Positions 11,963-23,157 of a stretch of DNA of 64,000 nucleotides are shown in pieces. Position 1 is the stretch's first letter; every line of letters starts with the position of its first letter. This DNA is from Pleurodeles waltl (taxonomy: Eukaryota; Chordata; Amphibia; Caudata; Salamandridae), in contig NC_090444.1 of NCBI RefSeq assembly GCF_031143425.1, forward strand, positions 1,314,601,324 to 1,314,665,323, in the 5' to 3' direction. A program made the translations under genes and the position numbers. The notes beneath the pieces are model-generated. The model ran no database searches. It was not told where the DNA came from and saw nothing but the letters and a program-made list of their open reading frames with translations.

Positions 11963-12690
11963 ACACTGGGAAACGCACCTGTAAACAAGGAAAACCTTTT
12001 CATAAAAAGGGGTGGGGAGCAGGTTTTTCTTTCTTGTGCCTCTGTAAATATCAAAGATTTAGTGGAAAATACCTTCTCTGGTTAGAATAATTAATCTTGA
12101 GTTACTTCCAATTTGGGATATGCCCCCAGGAGATACTGCCAGCATCTACCCTAAGGCAATTCTTAATCAGGATACAGGACATTTGTGACTGCAGAGAGAA
12201 TGACTGTGATTTCCCCTTACTGGAGCCCCAAAGAGTGGACCTGATCTACTTTGATTTCAGATGATGGAAGCTAGAAGGCCTAATGCATCAAAGACTAACT
12301 TCAGTGTATAAAATTCAGCAGCTAAGATATGCACAGGAACCACTTTTCGGCACACGATGTGCTGGTGGGAGAAAAACAACAATGCTGGTGGTTCCTACTT
12401 TGCTGTGCCTCTCAGACTGTTCTCCTGAGATGAATCAAAGCATGCCAGGATTTTTAGTTCAAAAGTCTTTATTTAATAATCAAACAAGAGACAAAAAAAG
12501 AGAAGAAAATACATTTGATTAAGCTTCTTTGTTCTGATTTTGAGTCTTTGCAATACATACACTGGTGAGCTGTTTAAATGTAAATAAATAGTTGCTTAGA
12601 GTAGACTATGTTCAGGAGACCTGCATTATGACACAATGACAAGAAAAATGCTGTAATGAGTGCAGGGAATCCGTAGGTATGTTGCTGTCC
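11963..12690. other. unassigned stretch
   Basis: No recognised gene or repeat. An 79-codon frame at 12283-12522 shows no family motifs. Confidence 0.4.
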
Positions 12691-12739
12691 TTAGCAGTGG
12701 GGGCCGGCAGCTTTAGGAGGGAGGGGGGTGGGTAGGAAG

Positions 12740-13065
12740 CACACACACACACTTATTCTTTCACACACAGACACACATGCACGCATGCACATCAATTAAC
12801 AACACTCATAACATTCAAACATGCACGCACGCACCAAAAATTCATTTGAAAAGTTCACACACACTCATTCTTTCACACACCCACGCACGCACATCCATTA
12901 ACAACACTCATACCATTCAAACATGCAAACACGCACCAAACATTCATTTTAAAACATTACACACACTCATTCTTTCACACATGCATGCACGCACATCCAT
13001 TAACACTCATAACATTCAAACATGCCTGCACGCATCAAACATTCATTTTAAAACATCACGAACAC
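12740..13065 (+). repeat. minisatellite, three ~105-bp units
   Basis: Three successive units start with CACACACWCWTTCTTTCACAC and contain CACTCATAACATTCAAACATG followed by CACCAAACATTCATTT. Starts are near 12740, 12858 and 12960. The units differ by small substitutions and a 3-bp loss in the last one. Each unit is itself built from CA and CACG runs. Confidence 0.85.
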
Positions 13066-13098
13066 ACACACACTTACCTCCAGCCTCGAGGTCCCAGG

Positions 13099-13519
13099 AG
13101 GGTTGGGACTGCTGCCTTCCCTCATTGGCTGACCTCGGGTCAGCCAATGAGGAAAGGCAGCAGTCCCAGCCTCGTCACAGAGTGGGATGGGGTCAGTGAG
13201 ACTGCTGACCCCACCCCACTCTGTGACGAAGTGTCACTGATTGACACTCGCCCTGGGCGCTTCAGGGCTTAAACCTGAAGAGCCAGGGCGAGTGTCAATG
13301 GGTGACGCTTTCCTTGTCACCCAGGGGAGTGCCTCGAGGCACCTTTGCTGAGCCGAGGAGGTCACGCCCATAGGAGCTTTGACCTCAGCCCAGCAAAGTT
13401 CAGCTCAGGCAGCCAGGAGTCTGCACAAATCGCGCATGTCTCACTCCTGGCTGTCTGAGCTGAAAATGAAGAGTGTCTGTCAGGCTGACCTTTGTTCATC
13501 CTGACAGACACTCTTCATG
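13099..13519. repeat. array of six or more consecutive hairpins
   Basis: Arm pairs by eye: 13101-13134 with 13138-13171 (34 bp, 3-base loop); 13173-13197 with 13205-13228; about 13242-13265 with 13274-13296; GTGCCTCGAGGCAC (13329-13342) as a perfect palindrome; 13399-13420 with 13443-13464; 13466-13484 with 13500-13518. The arms abut each other with almost no spacer. This is far beyond chance and typical of fold-back elements. Confidence 0.92.
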
Positions 13520-13600
13520 AGGGGCAAAAGGTGGGGGGGGGGCGTAGCCCCTCCGCCCTAAAGGACGAGCCGTGCCTGGTCCTTAGGCATAATGCAGTTC

Positions 13601-14590
13601 TTCTCATTTCTTTTCCTGTGTGTTTGTTTGGGTCACGCCAAGAACTTCCATGCAGCATCTCTTTGAGTTATTATCCGCAATGAGATAATCTTATTACATG
13701 CAAGTCTAATGTTAATTTATAAATTGTAACTGGAGCAGAGAGAATATTGATTTGGAAGGACAGACAACTGTGAGGTTGGGCCAGGAAGGAGTAAGTAAGA
13801 AGAAGAGAGAGAACAGAGAAAAGTTAAAGAGTAGTAAAATGGAAAAGAAAAACAAGGAACAAAAACCAGAGACACAATCTCCTACCATGGTATGCTGAAT
13901 TTTAGAATCAGGGAGACTGCAAAAACCAGCATGTCCTGACCCAAACCACAGTCATTGGCAAAGGTTAGTATAGGCAAGGATGTTCAGGACTCCAACTCCG
14001 AAGAATGAATCCGGTGCCCACCAAAGGGATATATCCTGGCCTAAGAACCTTCGGTGAGCAGGCATTTTTGGAATATAAACATAGGTCGGTTTAAAGCATA
14101 TGACATTTTTCTTATTAATAAAAGGAAACACTAATGACCTTTCACTTATTGATAAAAGGAAACACTAATCTAATGTGAGCATATTGAATTACTCCTTTCA
14201 AAACAATTGGCTCACGGCTAAGTTTGGCTCTGAACATCTATCACAAAAACATTTCACTTCGAATGGTGGATGTTTGCGAGTGGGAAGGAAGGGCTTCAGA
14301 AAACACCTATTCTTTTGGCCTACAGTCTGATGAGATGGCTAGGCAGTCAGGAAAGCTGAGCTATGATTCTTTCCTGCCATAGAAAGGGCTCAATAGATGG
14401 TTTTCATTATGTCAGTCCTTCACTGGGTCTTGCTTTGGGAATGGGTAGAGAGGGAGTGGTGGGGTCACCACGAAATATCCCATGTCTGCAAATGCATGAA
14501 GATCTCGGAAGGGGTCAAGTGAAGAGGCAACCTGGGAAATTACTTGCCGAGAATGCCACTGAAGATAGGTTCCAGAGCAATAGTTAGCTG
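13601..14590. other. unassigned stretch with a short duplication
   Basis: No gene is recognised. A small direct duplication containing ATAAAAGGAAACACTAAT occurs at about 14117 and 14151. Purine-rich sequence runs from 13790 to 13860. Confidence 0.4.
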
Positions 14591-14599
14591 TAACAGGGT

Positions 14600-16040
14600 C
14601 AAAGATTTCAGTTGCTTCCTTTTAGATTTCACAGCTTTTGGTGTGGTCTTTCCCCAAACCTTTTGCCTTCTCACCCCCTGTAGTTGAAATTTGATTTTGT
14701 TGGCTTTAGCACTCTGTGCACTTTACCACTGTTAACCAGTGCTAAAGTGCTTGTGCGCTCTACCTAAAAAAATAGAAGAATTGGCTTACACTCAACTGGC
14801 ACATTTAATTCACTAATAGGTCCATGGTAAAGTGGAACTACATGTGCCCAGGGCCTGTAAATTAAATGCTAATAGTGGATCTACAGAACATATTGTGCCA
14901 CCCACTTAAATTGCACTTTAAGACATGTCTCAGGCCTGCCAGTGCAGTCTGTGTGCAGTTTTAAAACGCCAATTCGACTTGGCAAAATGAACCTTTTGTC
15001 AGGCCCAAACCTCCCTTTTTAATACATATACGTCAACCCTATGGTAGGCCCTACATTGCCAATAGGACAAGTAGCACTGTATTTAAAAGTTAGAACATGT
15101 GTTTTTAAGTTTTACATGCCCTGATAGTGAAAAACTCTGAATTCCATTTTCACTACTGAGAGGCCTACTTTGTCCATGGAATAACATAGGCTGCATTACA
15201 TTATTCCATTTAATAAATGCTAACTTTGGGAACTGGTCAAAACGTCATGTTTGGTCTCAAAAGAATGGTAATTTGAACTCTGCTTTAATGCCAAAGTCTG
15301 ATTTTAAGTCACCATTCTGAAAATACCACTTTGAGATAGTTGGCATTTTCTTGTCCTAACAATTTGGTGGCTGCAATTTGTATCATGGGTCACATGACTG
15401 AATAGTTGGTAGTTGACCTTTGTGTATTGCTCCCATTCAGTGAGACAAAGGGGGGTTAGGTGTTGGCAGGAAGGATGGAGCAAAGCTGTTCCCTGCCCCG
15501 CTTACATTTCAAAGGGCTGCCTCTAGCACACTCACTAGGACCTTGACATCAGCCTTTGGTCACCCCAGATCACTTGAAGCCTGGGTAGGGAAAGGAAGCA
15601 AATTTCCAGATCAGATGTGAACGTTTCCCCTACTTCAAAGACTGGCACTAGGTATAAATACTGGACCCTCAAACCAACTCTTCAGTTCACTCCTGGACCT
15701 GAAGAGAAGACCAGAAGAGCTGCTTATACTTCAGAGGACTGTCCTGCTGCTTGAGGCCTGCTTTGTATCTCATAGGACTGCCCTGCTGCTAACAGAGGAC
15801 TACCTGACTGCTTGAAGCCTGCCTTGTACTCTCAGAGGACTGCTGTGCTGCTTGAGGTCTGCCCTGCTCTTGAACACAGTACTACCAGAGTGATTATAAG
15901 GACTAGGTGGCAGGCCTCCTGTATGAGCTATATGGAAATACCGAGCTCCAGAGGCCTTGAACCCTGCACATGGCCTCTGCCTGGAGTGAGTCCTGACCTT
16001 CAAGTGGTGGCCAACCAGTCCTGGACCCTTTAAAGTGGTG
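14600..16040 (+). mobile_element. long LTR-like repeat, family A copy 2 (truncated)
   Basis: This is a diverged copy of the unit at 931-3287, in the opposite orientation. It keeps TAGCACTCTGTGCACTTTAC (about 14706), the TTGTGCCACCCAC block (14895) and the ACATGTCTCAGGCCTGCCAG block (14922). TATAAATACTGGACCC lies at 15655-15670. After the TATA-like site it holds several related stretches containing GACTGCCCTGCTGCT-type motifs (15700-15870), also echoed in copy 3 near 27200-27480. It ends without the CTAACA terminus, so the 3' part is missing. Confidence 0.6.
15653..15670 (+). promoter_or_regulatory. TATA-like site of family A
   Basis: GGTATAAATACTGGACCC occurs here, and TATAAGTATTGGACCC lies at the corresponding place in copy 1 on the minus strand. 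Conservation of this short block between strongly diverged copies suggests the element's own promoter. Activity is inferred only. Confidence 0.4.
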
Positions 16041-17862
16041 CAAAAATTGCCCCTCCAGCCAAAACTTGAAACTTGGGTGTAATGGAGATGTTGACAACCA
16101 TTTCAACATGGCTGCCATCACGGGAGGTTAGGAAATGGAGGTGTTGTCCCTCAGTGGCGATCTAGTGGGCATGATGTTGCCCAATGAACCGGCTGTGGAG
16201 GACGATAAGGAGGAAGACAATGCAGTGAGAGGTGTGTTCGGTGGACACCTGTATTAGAAGAGATGTGGAGAAAGGGACAATGCCAGGCACAGCAAGAGGA
16301 GATAGCAGAGAAAAAAAATTGGTGAGCCCACCCTGGTTCAAGTGTAAGAGTCCAATCTTCACAGGCAATCTTTACAATCAATATGCAAAGTCATATTGGT
16401 AAATCAAATGGTCTTTTATTACAGAAGCTTCAAAAACAACAGCTGAAGCGTGTTTCGCACCCTAAACGGTTTGTGTACCTGGGGCTGTCTCAATGATGCA
16501 AGAACACTGGAAATAGGTTAAAAGTGACCTTAAACTCTACAGGTATAGCCATCACCAAAAGTGCAAGATTACCTAGTTCACCAGGGAGTTTTCACCCTGT
16601 GTGAAAAATGATAATTTAGACAAGACCGTTTTTGCTGGTGGGCCTAGTAAAAGGAAAGACCTTCACCCCGTGCTGGTTGCAAGGTGATATGAGGAAGAAA
16701 ATTAAGAATTGAGAATACTCAAGTGTAGTGAAACAGTGATGCGGGCAATTGGTTAATGGTTAAAGTTAGAGAGATCTGATTTCAATTTAATAGGGACTTA
16801 GGCAGGAGTTACCCAAGAGTGCAATGAGATTCAGACCGTGAGCAGGCAGCAAAAAAGGGCTCTCAGCCCCATGTGAACAGGTAGCAAAAAAGGGCCATCA
16901 GCCCCATACAAACGTCTCCATCATCATACAATACCTATTAATACAATAGGGAATATGTGTCTATTTTTGGTTAGTACAAATTATGAAGGTAGCCGGTCAG
17001 CAGTAAATCTGTACTGGCAAACATATATGAAAACGTATGCATTAGAATCCGCTAAACTGAACAAACGTATATAGGTAGTTTTTAGGAGCAACAGATATCA
17101 AGGACAAGCAGTTTCATCTGTTTAACTAGTAGTCTACACTGTAAAAATCAACTACAAGTCTAGTGGTCCCACATATCATATCCAAAAAAACAAAATACAT
17201 TTTGTGCATAAAGTCATATGGATTTTTACATGAATCCTATAAGATAGAGTAGCTATAAGTGTTAACATCAATGCATCACATTTAGTTAAGAACAACATTG
17301 GTATCAACTAAGGGTCCCAGTGTACATTAATAAAAGTATAATTTACAAAGGACTGGAAAGAATGCTGTGCAACTCAAGCTTATTCTGTTGTGCAGGGAAT
17401 ATTGGAAAATTAAGACTGCAAATATTGCCTTCCAGAAGGTAAGTGAGAGGCCAAATTAACCTATAGTTTGTTAATAACTTTAGATTTTTTATAAAACACA
17501 TGATTTATTTTAGAGAGAAATTTAATTTGTGTTAGACGGCCCCAGAGCACATTTTCAGGTTGCTGGGAAGCCAATGTTTAGTTTAAATTAACTATTGAAA
17601 AATAACGCCAGGTCGAGTCAATATTAATATACCTATAATAATATATTGAGTCAAAAATACTGTTAATGCATCAAGACAAGGCCAAATTGTCGTGGCGGTG
17701 TGGGATGTATTTACCGTAATGGGGCCAGGCCAAGGTAAATGATCGGACATCATACCAAAACAATAATGTTCAATAACACTGTTATTTCAAAAAGACAAAC
17801 ATGAAGGTGCAAGATGCATCGGGCCAGGTCAGGCCCCGGTGAGTGAACCGTTAGTTTGTCAA
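16041..17862. other. unassigned stretch
   Basis: No gene is recognised. A ~35-bp tandem pair (16846-16877 and 16881-16912) shares AGCAAAAAAGGG and CAGCCCCAT. The segment 16420-16470 contains GCGTGTTTCGCAC, reminiscent of the conserved end motif of Penelope-like repeats, but it lacks the second hammerhead box. Confidence 0.4.
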
Positions 17863-18234
17863 GATGCTAATATAATTTGCCAAGGTGAGATATGCATGGA
17901 AAATGAGCCCAAAGGCTGAATACAGTCGGGCCATGGAAGTGCATACTTAACGAAAAAAATAATTATCATGGCAATCGTGTCCACTTATTGAACAGAAAAT
18001 CTGTTGTATTCCGGTCCCAGTTAAACCTCAAAATTGGGTGCCTAAGGTAACTATTCTGGCGTCCTAGTAACGCACTAATATAGTATGCCAAGGCTGAGTA
18101 TGCATGGAAAGAGGCCAAAGACTAAATACAGATGGGCCATGGATGCGCATACTTAGCTAATAAAATATCCTGGCAATCGTGTTCACTTACCAAACAGGAT
18201 ATCTATTGTGTTTTGGTCCCGGGTTAAACATCAG
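17863..18234 (+). repeat. tandem duplication, ~203-bp period
   Basis: Two units, 17863-18038 and 18067-18234, share TGCCAAGG, TATGCATGGAAA, GGGCCATGGA, GCATACTTA and TGGCAATCGTGT in the same order, with many substitutions. The second unit ends directly upstream of the 5' leader of the DIRS copy at 18.3 kb. The array may be the outer part of that element or older host sequence. Confidence 0.75.
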
Positions 18235-18539
18235 CCAATGAAAAAACTATAAACATTAATGAGGCTTTGAACCCCGTCTCCCATAACCACCAATAGCAGA
18301 CCAACATAGCCTACAAACAGGGGAGCTATCAACTGATGTCCTCTTTCTTTGCTGCTCTGCAGTCAGATAAGAGCCTCCCCATTTGTGCCTACTTTTGGAC
18401 ATTATTATGTGAAATGTTTTTGGTCACTGTATTTGCTTGGATGTGTTTTCATTCATCACACGCTCTGCTTTTATCTACACACGCTGCTCTCGCTTGCGAC
18501 TCACGCACTTTTAAAACGTGCTGCAGGCTTTGTTCTTTG

Positions 18540-18835
18540 GGCGGCCTCTGCGGCTTTCGATCTTCTTTTCCACCTTGCGGCAACAAAGTTTTCTTCGCCC
18601 CTTCGTGGCTGCATTTTTCCCCCGTGCCTGTGCGCGCCGGGGAGCGGAGGCGACCGGAAAGTCAGGCACGGCTTGCCTGTCTTCCGGGACATGAGGTTTC
18701 TTTTCGCAACAGGAGACGCGCGTGCATAGCCCAATTGGGCTATTCAAGCGCGCTTACATCCCACGAGGGAGGGAAGTGACGTGTGTCAACTTCCCTTTCT
18801 CGTCGGACCACGGACACCGGGCTGATTCAACAGGG
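18540..18835 (+). promoter_or_regulatory. GC- and CpG-rich leader of DIRS-b
   Basis: The segment is strikingly rich in C, G and CpG compared with the A/T-rich surroundings. Examples are GTGCGCGCCGGGGAGCGGAG and GACGCGCGTGC. It lies upstream of the gag start. I infer the element's promoter or 5' untranslated region; there is no direct evidence of initiation. Confidence 0.4.
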
Positions 18836-19086
18836 GCAGTGATTACTATTTAGTAGTTGTACACTACTGTGCCTCTTTTTTTCAAATTTTTTTTCAAATT
18901 TTAATAGCGAGTCTGCTATTGTCTGCTTCCTGTGCAGGCACTCGTCTTCTGGTGCAGCTATTTTGAAATTTTAATTTGATTTTTTGACGCCCCTGACCTG
19001 TGCTGGCTGGGGTTGGAACAAATAAGAGCTTGCTTTTCCTGCAATTGTGAGCACTTCAACTTTTGAAGTTTGACAGTGGTAATGCC

Positions 19087-20094
19087 ATGTCTGATGAAGA
19101 GTATTATGGTCAGGGCCTGGAGATGTATGGCCCTTATGAAAACGAAGATTACTATTTTGATCCCTGTTTTGAACAGGTTATTGACTCTTCCATACAGAAG
19201 CCCTCGGATAAAGCAATTTCATCGGCCCTTGTACCTTTATCCAAAAAGATTAAGGATCTGGCTGGCCCTTCTCCGTCTCTTCCTTCTGGAGATACTTCAT
19301 CTCCGTCTGTCTCTTCTACTGAACAGCTGTGGCCTCACAAGAGTAAACTGGCCAATATTCCCCTTCCTTCTACCTTTGAACATACTTACGCTGCAGATCC
19401 TTCCACTCCGATTACTTTGCCTACTGCAGTTACTGATTCTGACTCTGTTTCTTCTCAGGAATCCTCACTACCTAAGAAACGCACAAAGAAGCGTAAACTT
19501 TCCTCTTCTTTCTTTCCCTCTCCTTTTTCTTTCAAACCATCTGATATTATTCATCCTAAATCATCAGATTGGGCTCCTGCCCCCGCTGTAGTAGATTATA
19601 TGCATCTGCATATTCAAAAAGGGTTTGAGAAGGAGGTCAGATCCAGATTGAGATCAGAGTGTCCGCTACCAGATTTACCACATAAAACTGCGCTCACTCC
19701 TGAGATTGATAATATGATGGTAACTTTCCTTAAGAAATATAACAAGGATCCAAAGAAAGGGATAGACAGGGCCCTCAAGGCTTGTCAAGATAAACTGTTA
19801 GATGTGTCCGGTCCCCTCGCAAAAATCCTCGAATTGGCTCTTCAGGCTCAGGAAACTGGGGCAGCCATCCATCTGGAGGTGCTGGATGGATGGACTCAAC
19901 GTGCCATTTGTTTTCTTGGCAATGCGAATTCAGCTCTAGCCTCAGAGCGTAGGAAGTCTGTCTTGCTGCGCATTGACCCTCAACTGTCAGATTTGGCTTC
20001 GCCTGAAGCGGGCGCTCTAGCTGAGGGACAACTTTTTGGGGACAAGTTTGTGAAGGACATTGCAAAATTTGTCAACACTTTCACGCCCTTTTAA
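19087..20094 (+). pseudogene. DIRS gag-like protein, largely intact
   Basis: From the ATG at 19087 (MSDEEYYGQGLEMYG) it reads 335 codons. The in-frame stretch upstream lacks an ATG, so 19087 is the sensible start. The acidic N-terminus is followed by a Ser/Pro/Thr-rich linker (residues about 50-150) and a basic patch (KKRTKKRKL), a possible nuclear localisation signal. The conserved core follows: KKYNKDPKKGIDRALKACQ, DKLLDVSGPL, WTQRAICFLGNANSALASE, RRKSVLLRIDPQL. The stop at 20092-20094 is premature. After a one-base shift the plus-strand frame continues DKSQSSLKRMYHPLFGRAGR and an Arg-rich tail to about 20340, as in DIRS-a. Confidence 0.85.
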
Positions 20095-20375
20095 GGGATA
20101 AATCCCAATCTTCCCTTAAAAGAATGTATCACCCACTTTTTGGACGGGCCGGTCGATTTCAAGGATGCTCGACCAGCCGGAGCTTTCAACAAGGTCCTAC
20201 AAGAGGAACTTATCCAAGATGCGGGGTTACACCCAGGACCCTTCCCAAGCAGGTTTCTATCCCTCCAAATATAGAGGAGCACGCAACCGCAACAATCGAG
20301 GCACACTTAGAGGTTACAGAGCCATCGATAACACCCCCATAGGTAATAAATCTTCCTCTTCCTTCTATCCCCTTA

Positions 20376-22065
20376 GGAGGCAGACTGAAATTTTTCGTGC
20401 AAAGATGGGCTTCCATTTCCTCAGACACATGGGTTCTAGATACTGTTCAGGGGTATTCCATAGAGCTGGTATCTGTCCCTCGACAGCACGCCCTGCTCCT
20501 CCTATCCTTTTTTCCCAACTAGACAAATCCTTTATAGATGGCAAAATTCAGGAATTGTTAACAAAGAGGGCTATTTCTCTCACTTCCCGTCACCCAAGGG
20601 GTTTCTGCAGCAACATTTTCTTGGTGCAACAGAAAGGAGGTGGTCAGAGGCTGGTACTCAACTTAAGAAACTTCAACCCCTTTGTGGTATACCGCCACTT
20701 CAAGATGGAGGCATCCATCTGTTGAGAGATCTTCTTCAGAAAGGAGACTGGATGGTTCGTCTAGATCTGAAGGACGCTTACTTATCAGTCCCCATAGCGC
20801 CTTCCCACCGGCGTTTTCTCCAATTTCAGTGGAGAGACAGCGGGTACGAATACCTGATGCTCCCTTTCGGACTGTCTTCAGCTCCTTGGGTGTTCACCAA
20901 ACTCTTGAAACCAGTAGTGGAAAATCTTTGCGAGAGAGGCATTCGCCTGATAATCTATCTGGACAACATGATTATCATGGCTCAGGATCGATCTCTGTTA
21001 TTGACTCATCTGCTATGGGTAAGTTCTTTTCTTCAGGAACTGGGGTTTGTGATCAATCACAAGAAATCCTGCATGGTTCCATCCCAACGATTAGAGTTCT
21101 TGGGATTCCAGGAAGATTCAGTACAAGCCCAGTTACTCCTTCCTTGTCAGAAAATGAAGTCGATCAGGAGAGAGTTGATGATGTCGTTATTGAAATAGAT
21201 GGTTTCTTTGAGGTCCCTAGCACGGTTTGTAGGCCTGTTGGCCTATTCGATTCAGGCACTCTTTCCGTGTCCTCTCCATTACAGAACCTTGCAGAGATTG
21301 AAGATCCAATTCCTTCAACAGGGTTTCTCGTACGATCACCTGGTTCCGCTCTCTCTAGAAGCCCGAGAAGAGCTCCAGTGGTGGGACAATTTTTTGGGGA
21401 AAACCCCCGAGGTGGTGATAGAATCGGATGCCAGTCCCTGGGGCTGGGGAGCGAGATGCGGACCTTTTTCGATAGGAGGGAGGTGGTCCTCAGAGGAATT
21501 GCATCTCTACATCAATTGTCTGGAACTCTTAGCGGGCTCTTTTGCCATCAAATCTCTTTCCCCTCTCGGGAGCAATTGTTGTATTCTTCTGAAAATGGAC
21601 AATGTGTCCGCAGTCAGGTACATCAACCGTCTGGGAGGAACAAGGTCTCGTCTCCTGGTGAATATTGCCAGGGAGTTTTGGCATCTTTGTCTGGATCGGA
21701 AGATCATGGTGATAGTGGAATTCCTTCCAGGTAAAGACAACCTTGTGGCAGATTGGAACTCTCGGTTCTTGAGGGATTCCAGCAATTGGAAACTGCTTCC
21801 TTCTGTATTTCAGAAAGTCATGGGGTTCTTGGGACAGTGTCAAATGGATCTGTTTGCGTCTCGCCTCAATTTCCAGATCCCAAATTTTTTCAATTGGAGA
21901 CCTGATCTGTTGGCTATGGCAACGGATGCGTTTTTGCAGGATTGGTCAACTCCGATGAATTATGCGTTTCCTCCTTTTGCCATGATTCCACGAGTTGCAA
22001 CGTGCTTGCACCGACAAGCAGCGTCTGCAGTTCTCATCACCCCCTTTTGGAAGAGTCAGCCATGA
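20376..22065 (+). pseudogene. DIRS reverse transcriptase-RNase H (YLDN variant)
   Basis: The pre-RT block GGRLKFFVQRWASISSDTWV starts at 20376. A frame change near 20490 leads to LDKSFIDGKIQELLTKRAI, and another near 20708 leads into the long frame from 20722. The RT palm reads GDWMVRLDLKDAYLSVPIAP, LPFGLSSAPWVFTK and LIIYLDNMIIM, where the second Asp of YLDD is Asn. A single TAG (21196-21198) precedes MVSLRSLARFVGLLAYS. RNase H follows, with ESDASPWGWGARCG (21420), INCLELLAGSFAIKS and KMDNVSAVRYINRLGG. The tail has FLPGKDNLVADWNSR, then MDLFASRLNFQIPNFF and DAFLQDWSTPMNYAFPPFAM. The stop, frameshifts and Asn substitution indicate loss of function. Confidence 0.9.
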
Positions 22066-22859
22066 TTTCCATCCCTCCTGGAACTCTCGATTGCTCTTCC
22101 TCTACAGCTCCCAATTTTTCCACAACTCTGGATCCGGTGGGATCACCGCATCCTCTTCTTCTATCGGGTCAGCTGTGTCTCATGGCCTGGAAGATATCAG
22201 GGGACATTCACAAGTGCAGGGCCTTTCGACTTCAGCTTCCTCGTTTATACAAGCTTGGGCTCTTTCCACCCACAAACGATACTCTCTGGCATGGAAGAAG
22301 TGGGTGGTTTGGTGCCTTTGAGGAGATGTGGATCCCGTGGGATACGAAGTCAAGAACATTATACATTTTCTGTCTAAGTGTGCAGATACTGGTCTATGTT
22401 ACAGGTCAGTAAATAATTTTAGATCGGCTATTTCGGCTGGACATTCATTGGTCAATAATAAACCGGTTGGGCAACATCATTTGGTATGTAAATTGCTGAA
22501 AGGTATCAGAGTGGCCAATCCACCTAGACCACACTATTTACAGCTTTGGGATATGAATGTTGTTTTACCTTTTTTGACTAATTGGATGGATAATCATCTG
22601 TTATCTATGAAACAATCGTCCGAAGATGTTAACCATGTTACTCTGTTTAATATCTTGTCGCAGGGTGTCAGATATGAAAGCGTTAGATTTAGGAGGGAGG
22701 TTATTTTCCCCTTCTGGGGTTTCCTTTATTATTTCCAAGCGTACTAAATGCATGTCGTCTTCTGTGGATTACCCAGCTTTTCCACATAATGCAAATCTGT
22801 GTAAAATCAAATGTTTATATGACTATGTTTTCTGTCATTTTACAGCTCGGCAAGAATGA
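21995..22859 (+). pseudogene. DIRS tyrosine recombinase, C-terminally truncated
   Basis: It overlaps the end of the RT-RNase H frame by about 70 bases in another frame, the usual DIRS arrangement. The N-terminal half contains STSASSFIQAWALSTHKRYS. A TGA at 22319-22321 interrupts WKKWVVWCL, and the same frame resumes with GYEVKNIIHFLSKCADTGLC. A frame change near 22640 leads to RRVSDMKALDLGGR, where the first catalytic Arg is present. The frame ends after YPAFPHNANLCKIKCLYDY. The downstream H-x-x-R and nucleophilic Tyr are missing. Confidence 0.85.
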
Positions 22860-22974
22860 CACTGTGTCAATCCTATGCTTAAAGATTTTGCTGTACAAAT
22901 GGCAAAATACTTTGTCCCTATCTAGCTCGGCGTGGATAGCACTGTGCTGATCCTATGCTTAAAACCTTTGCTAG
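22843..22974 (+). repeat. 80-bp tandem duplication
   Basis: Units at 22843-22894 and 22923-22974 share AGCTCGGC, GACACTGTG/AGCACTGTG, TCCTATGCTTAAA and TTTTGCT/TTTGCTA. They sit exactly at the broken 3' edge of DIRS-b, so the duplication marks or postdates the break. Confidence 0.7.
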
Positions 22975-23092
22975 ATAAGCAGACAATTGAGGTGAGCAAA
23001 TATAGAATGTCGCTGGTGTTTCAGGGTGCTCCTTACTAGAGCTGCTCTCCACCTAAAATTGGGAACTTCCCAGAGTTCTCCTTTGTTTTTTG

Positions 23093-23098
<6 letters not shown>

Positions 23099-23154
<56 letters not shown>
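23099..23154. repeat. (TA)n microsatellite
   Basis: 28 uninterrupted TA dinucleotides. Six-frame reading gives only Tyr-Ile strings, not a protein. Confidence 0.98.

Positions 23155-23157
<3 letters not shown>

Larger units (their letters stand above)
12690..13600. mobile_element. hairpin-rich fold-back element carrying a minisatellite
   Basis: The unit joins a ~105-bp minisatellite (12740-13065) to a chain of hairpins (13099-13519). The ends look like degenerate inverted repeats: GGCCGGCAGCTTTAGGAGGG (about 12702) against the complement of CCCTCCGCCCTAAAGGACGA (about 13549). There is no open frame of substance. I infer a non-autonomous DNA-transposon-like element; the boundaries are approximate. 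Confidence 0.5.
18300..22860 (+). mobile_element. 3'-truncated DIRS retrotransposon (DIRS-b)
   Basis: This is the second DIRS copy on the plus strand. The leader (18300-19086) resembles that of DIRS-a around GCTGCTCTGCAGTCAGATAA. Gag follows (19087-20340), then RT-RNase H (20376-22065) and the first two thirds of the tyrosine recombinase (21995-22859). The recombinase active-site end, the internal complementary region and the right inverted repeat are all missing. Sequence after 22860 is unrelated, so the element is broken at its 3' end. Its frames are longer than those of the other two copies, which suggests a younger insertion. Confidence 0.88.

Noticed and set aside
12740..13199. 140-codon frame rich in His/Thr across 12777-13199
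   Set aside because: It is a translation of the CA/CACG minisatellite and the adjoining hairpin array.
16420..16500. Second hammerhead ribozyme at GCGTGTTTCGCAC
   Set aside because: A GAAAC-like box is present on the minus strand but no CTGANGA box or matching stem could be found.
18336..18779. 147-codon frame in the DIRS-b leader
   Set aside because: Cys-rich translation of a CpG-rich leader with overlapping opposite-strand frames and no family motif.
20682..21734. 350-codon plus-strand frame across the DIRS-b RT
   Set aside because: It lies in a different frame from the RT/RNase H motifs and is Ser/Arg-rich shadow coding; the real frame runs 20722-22065.
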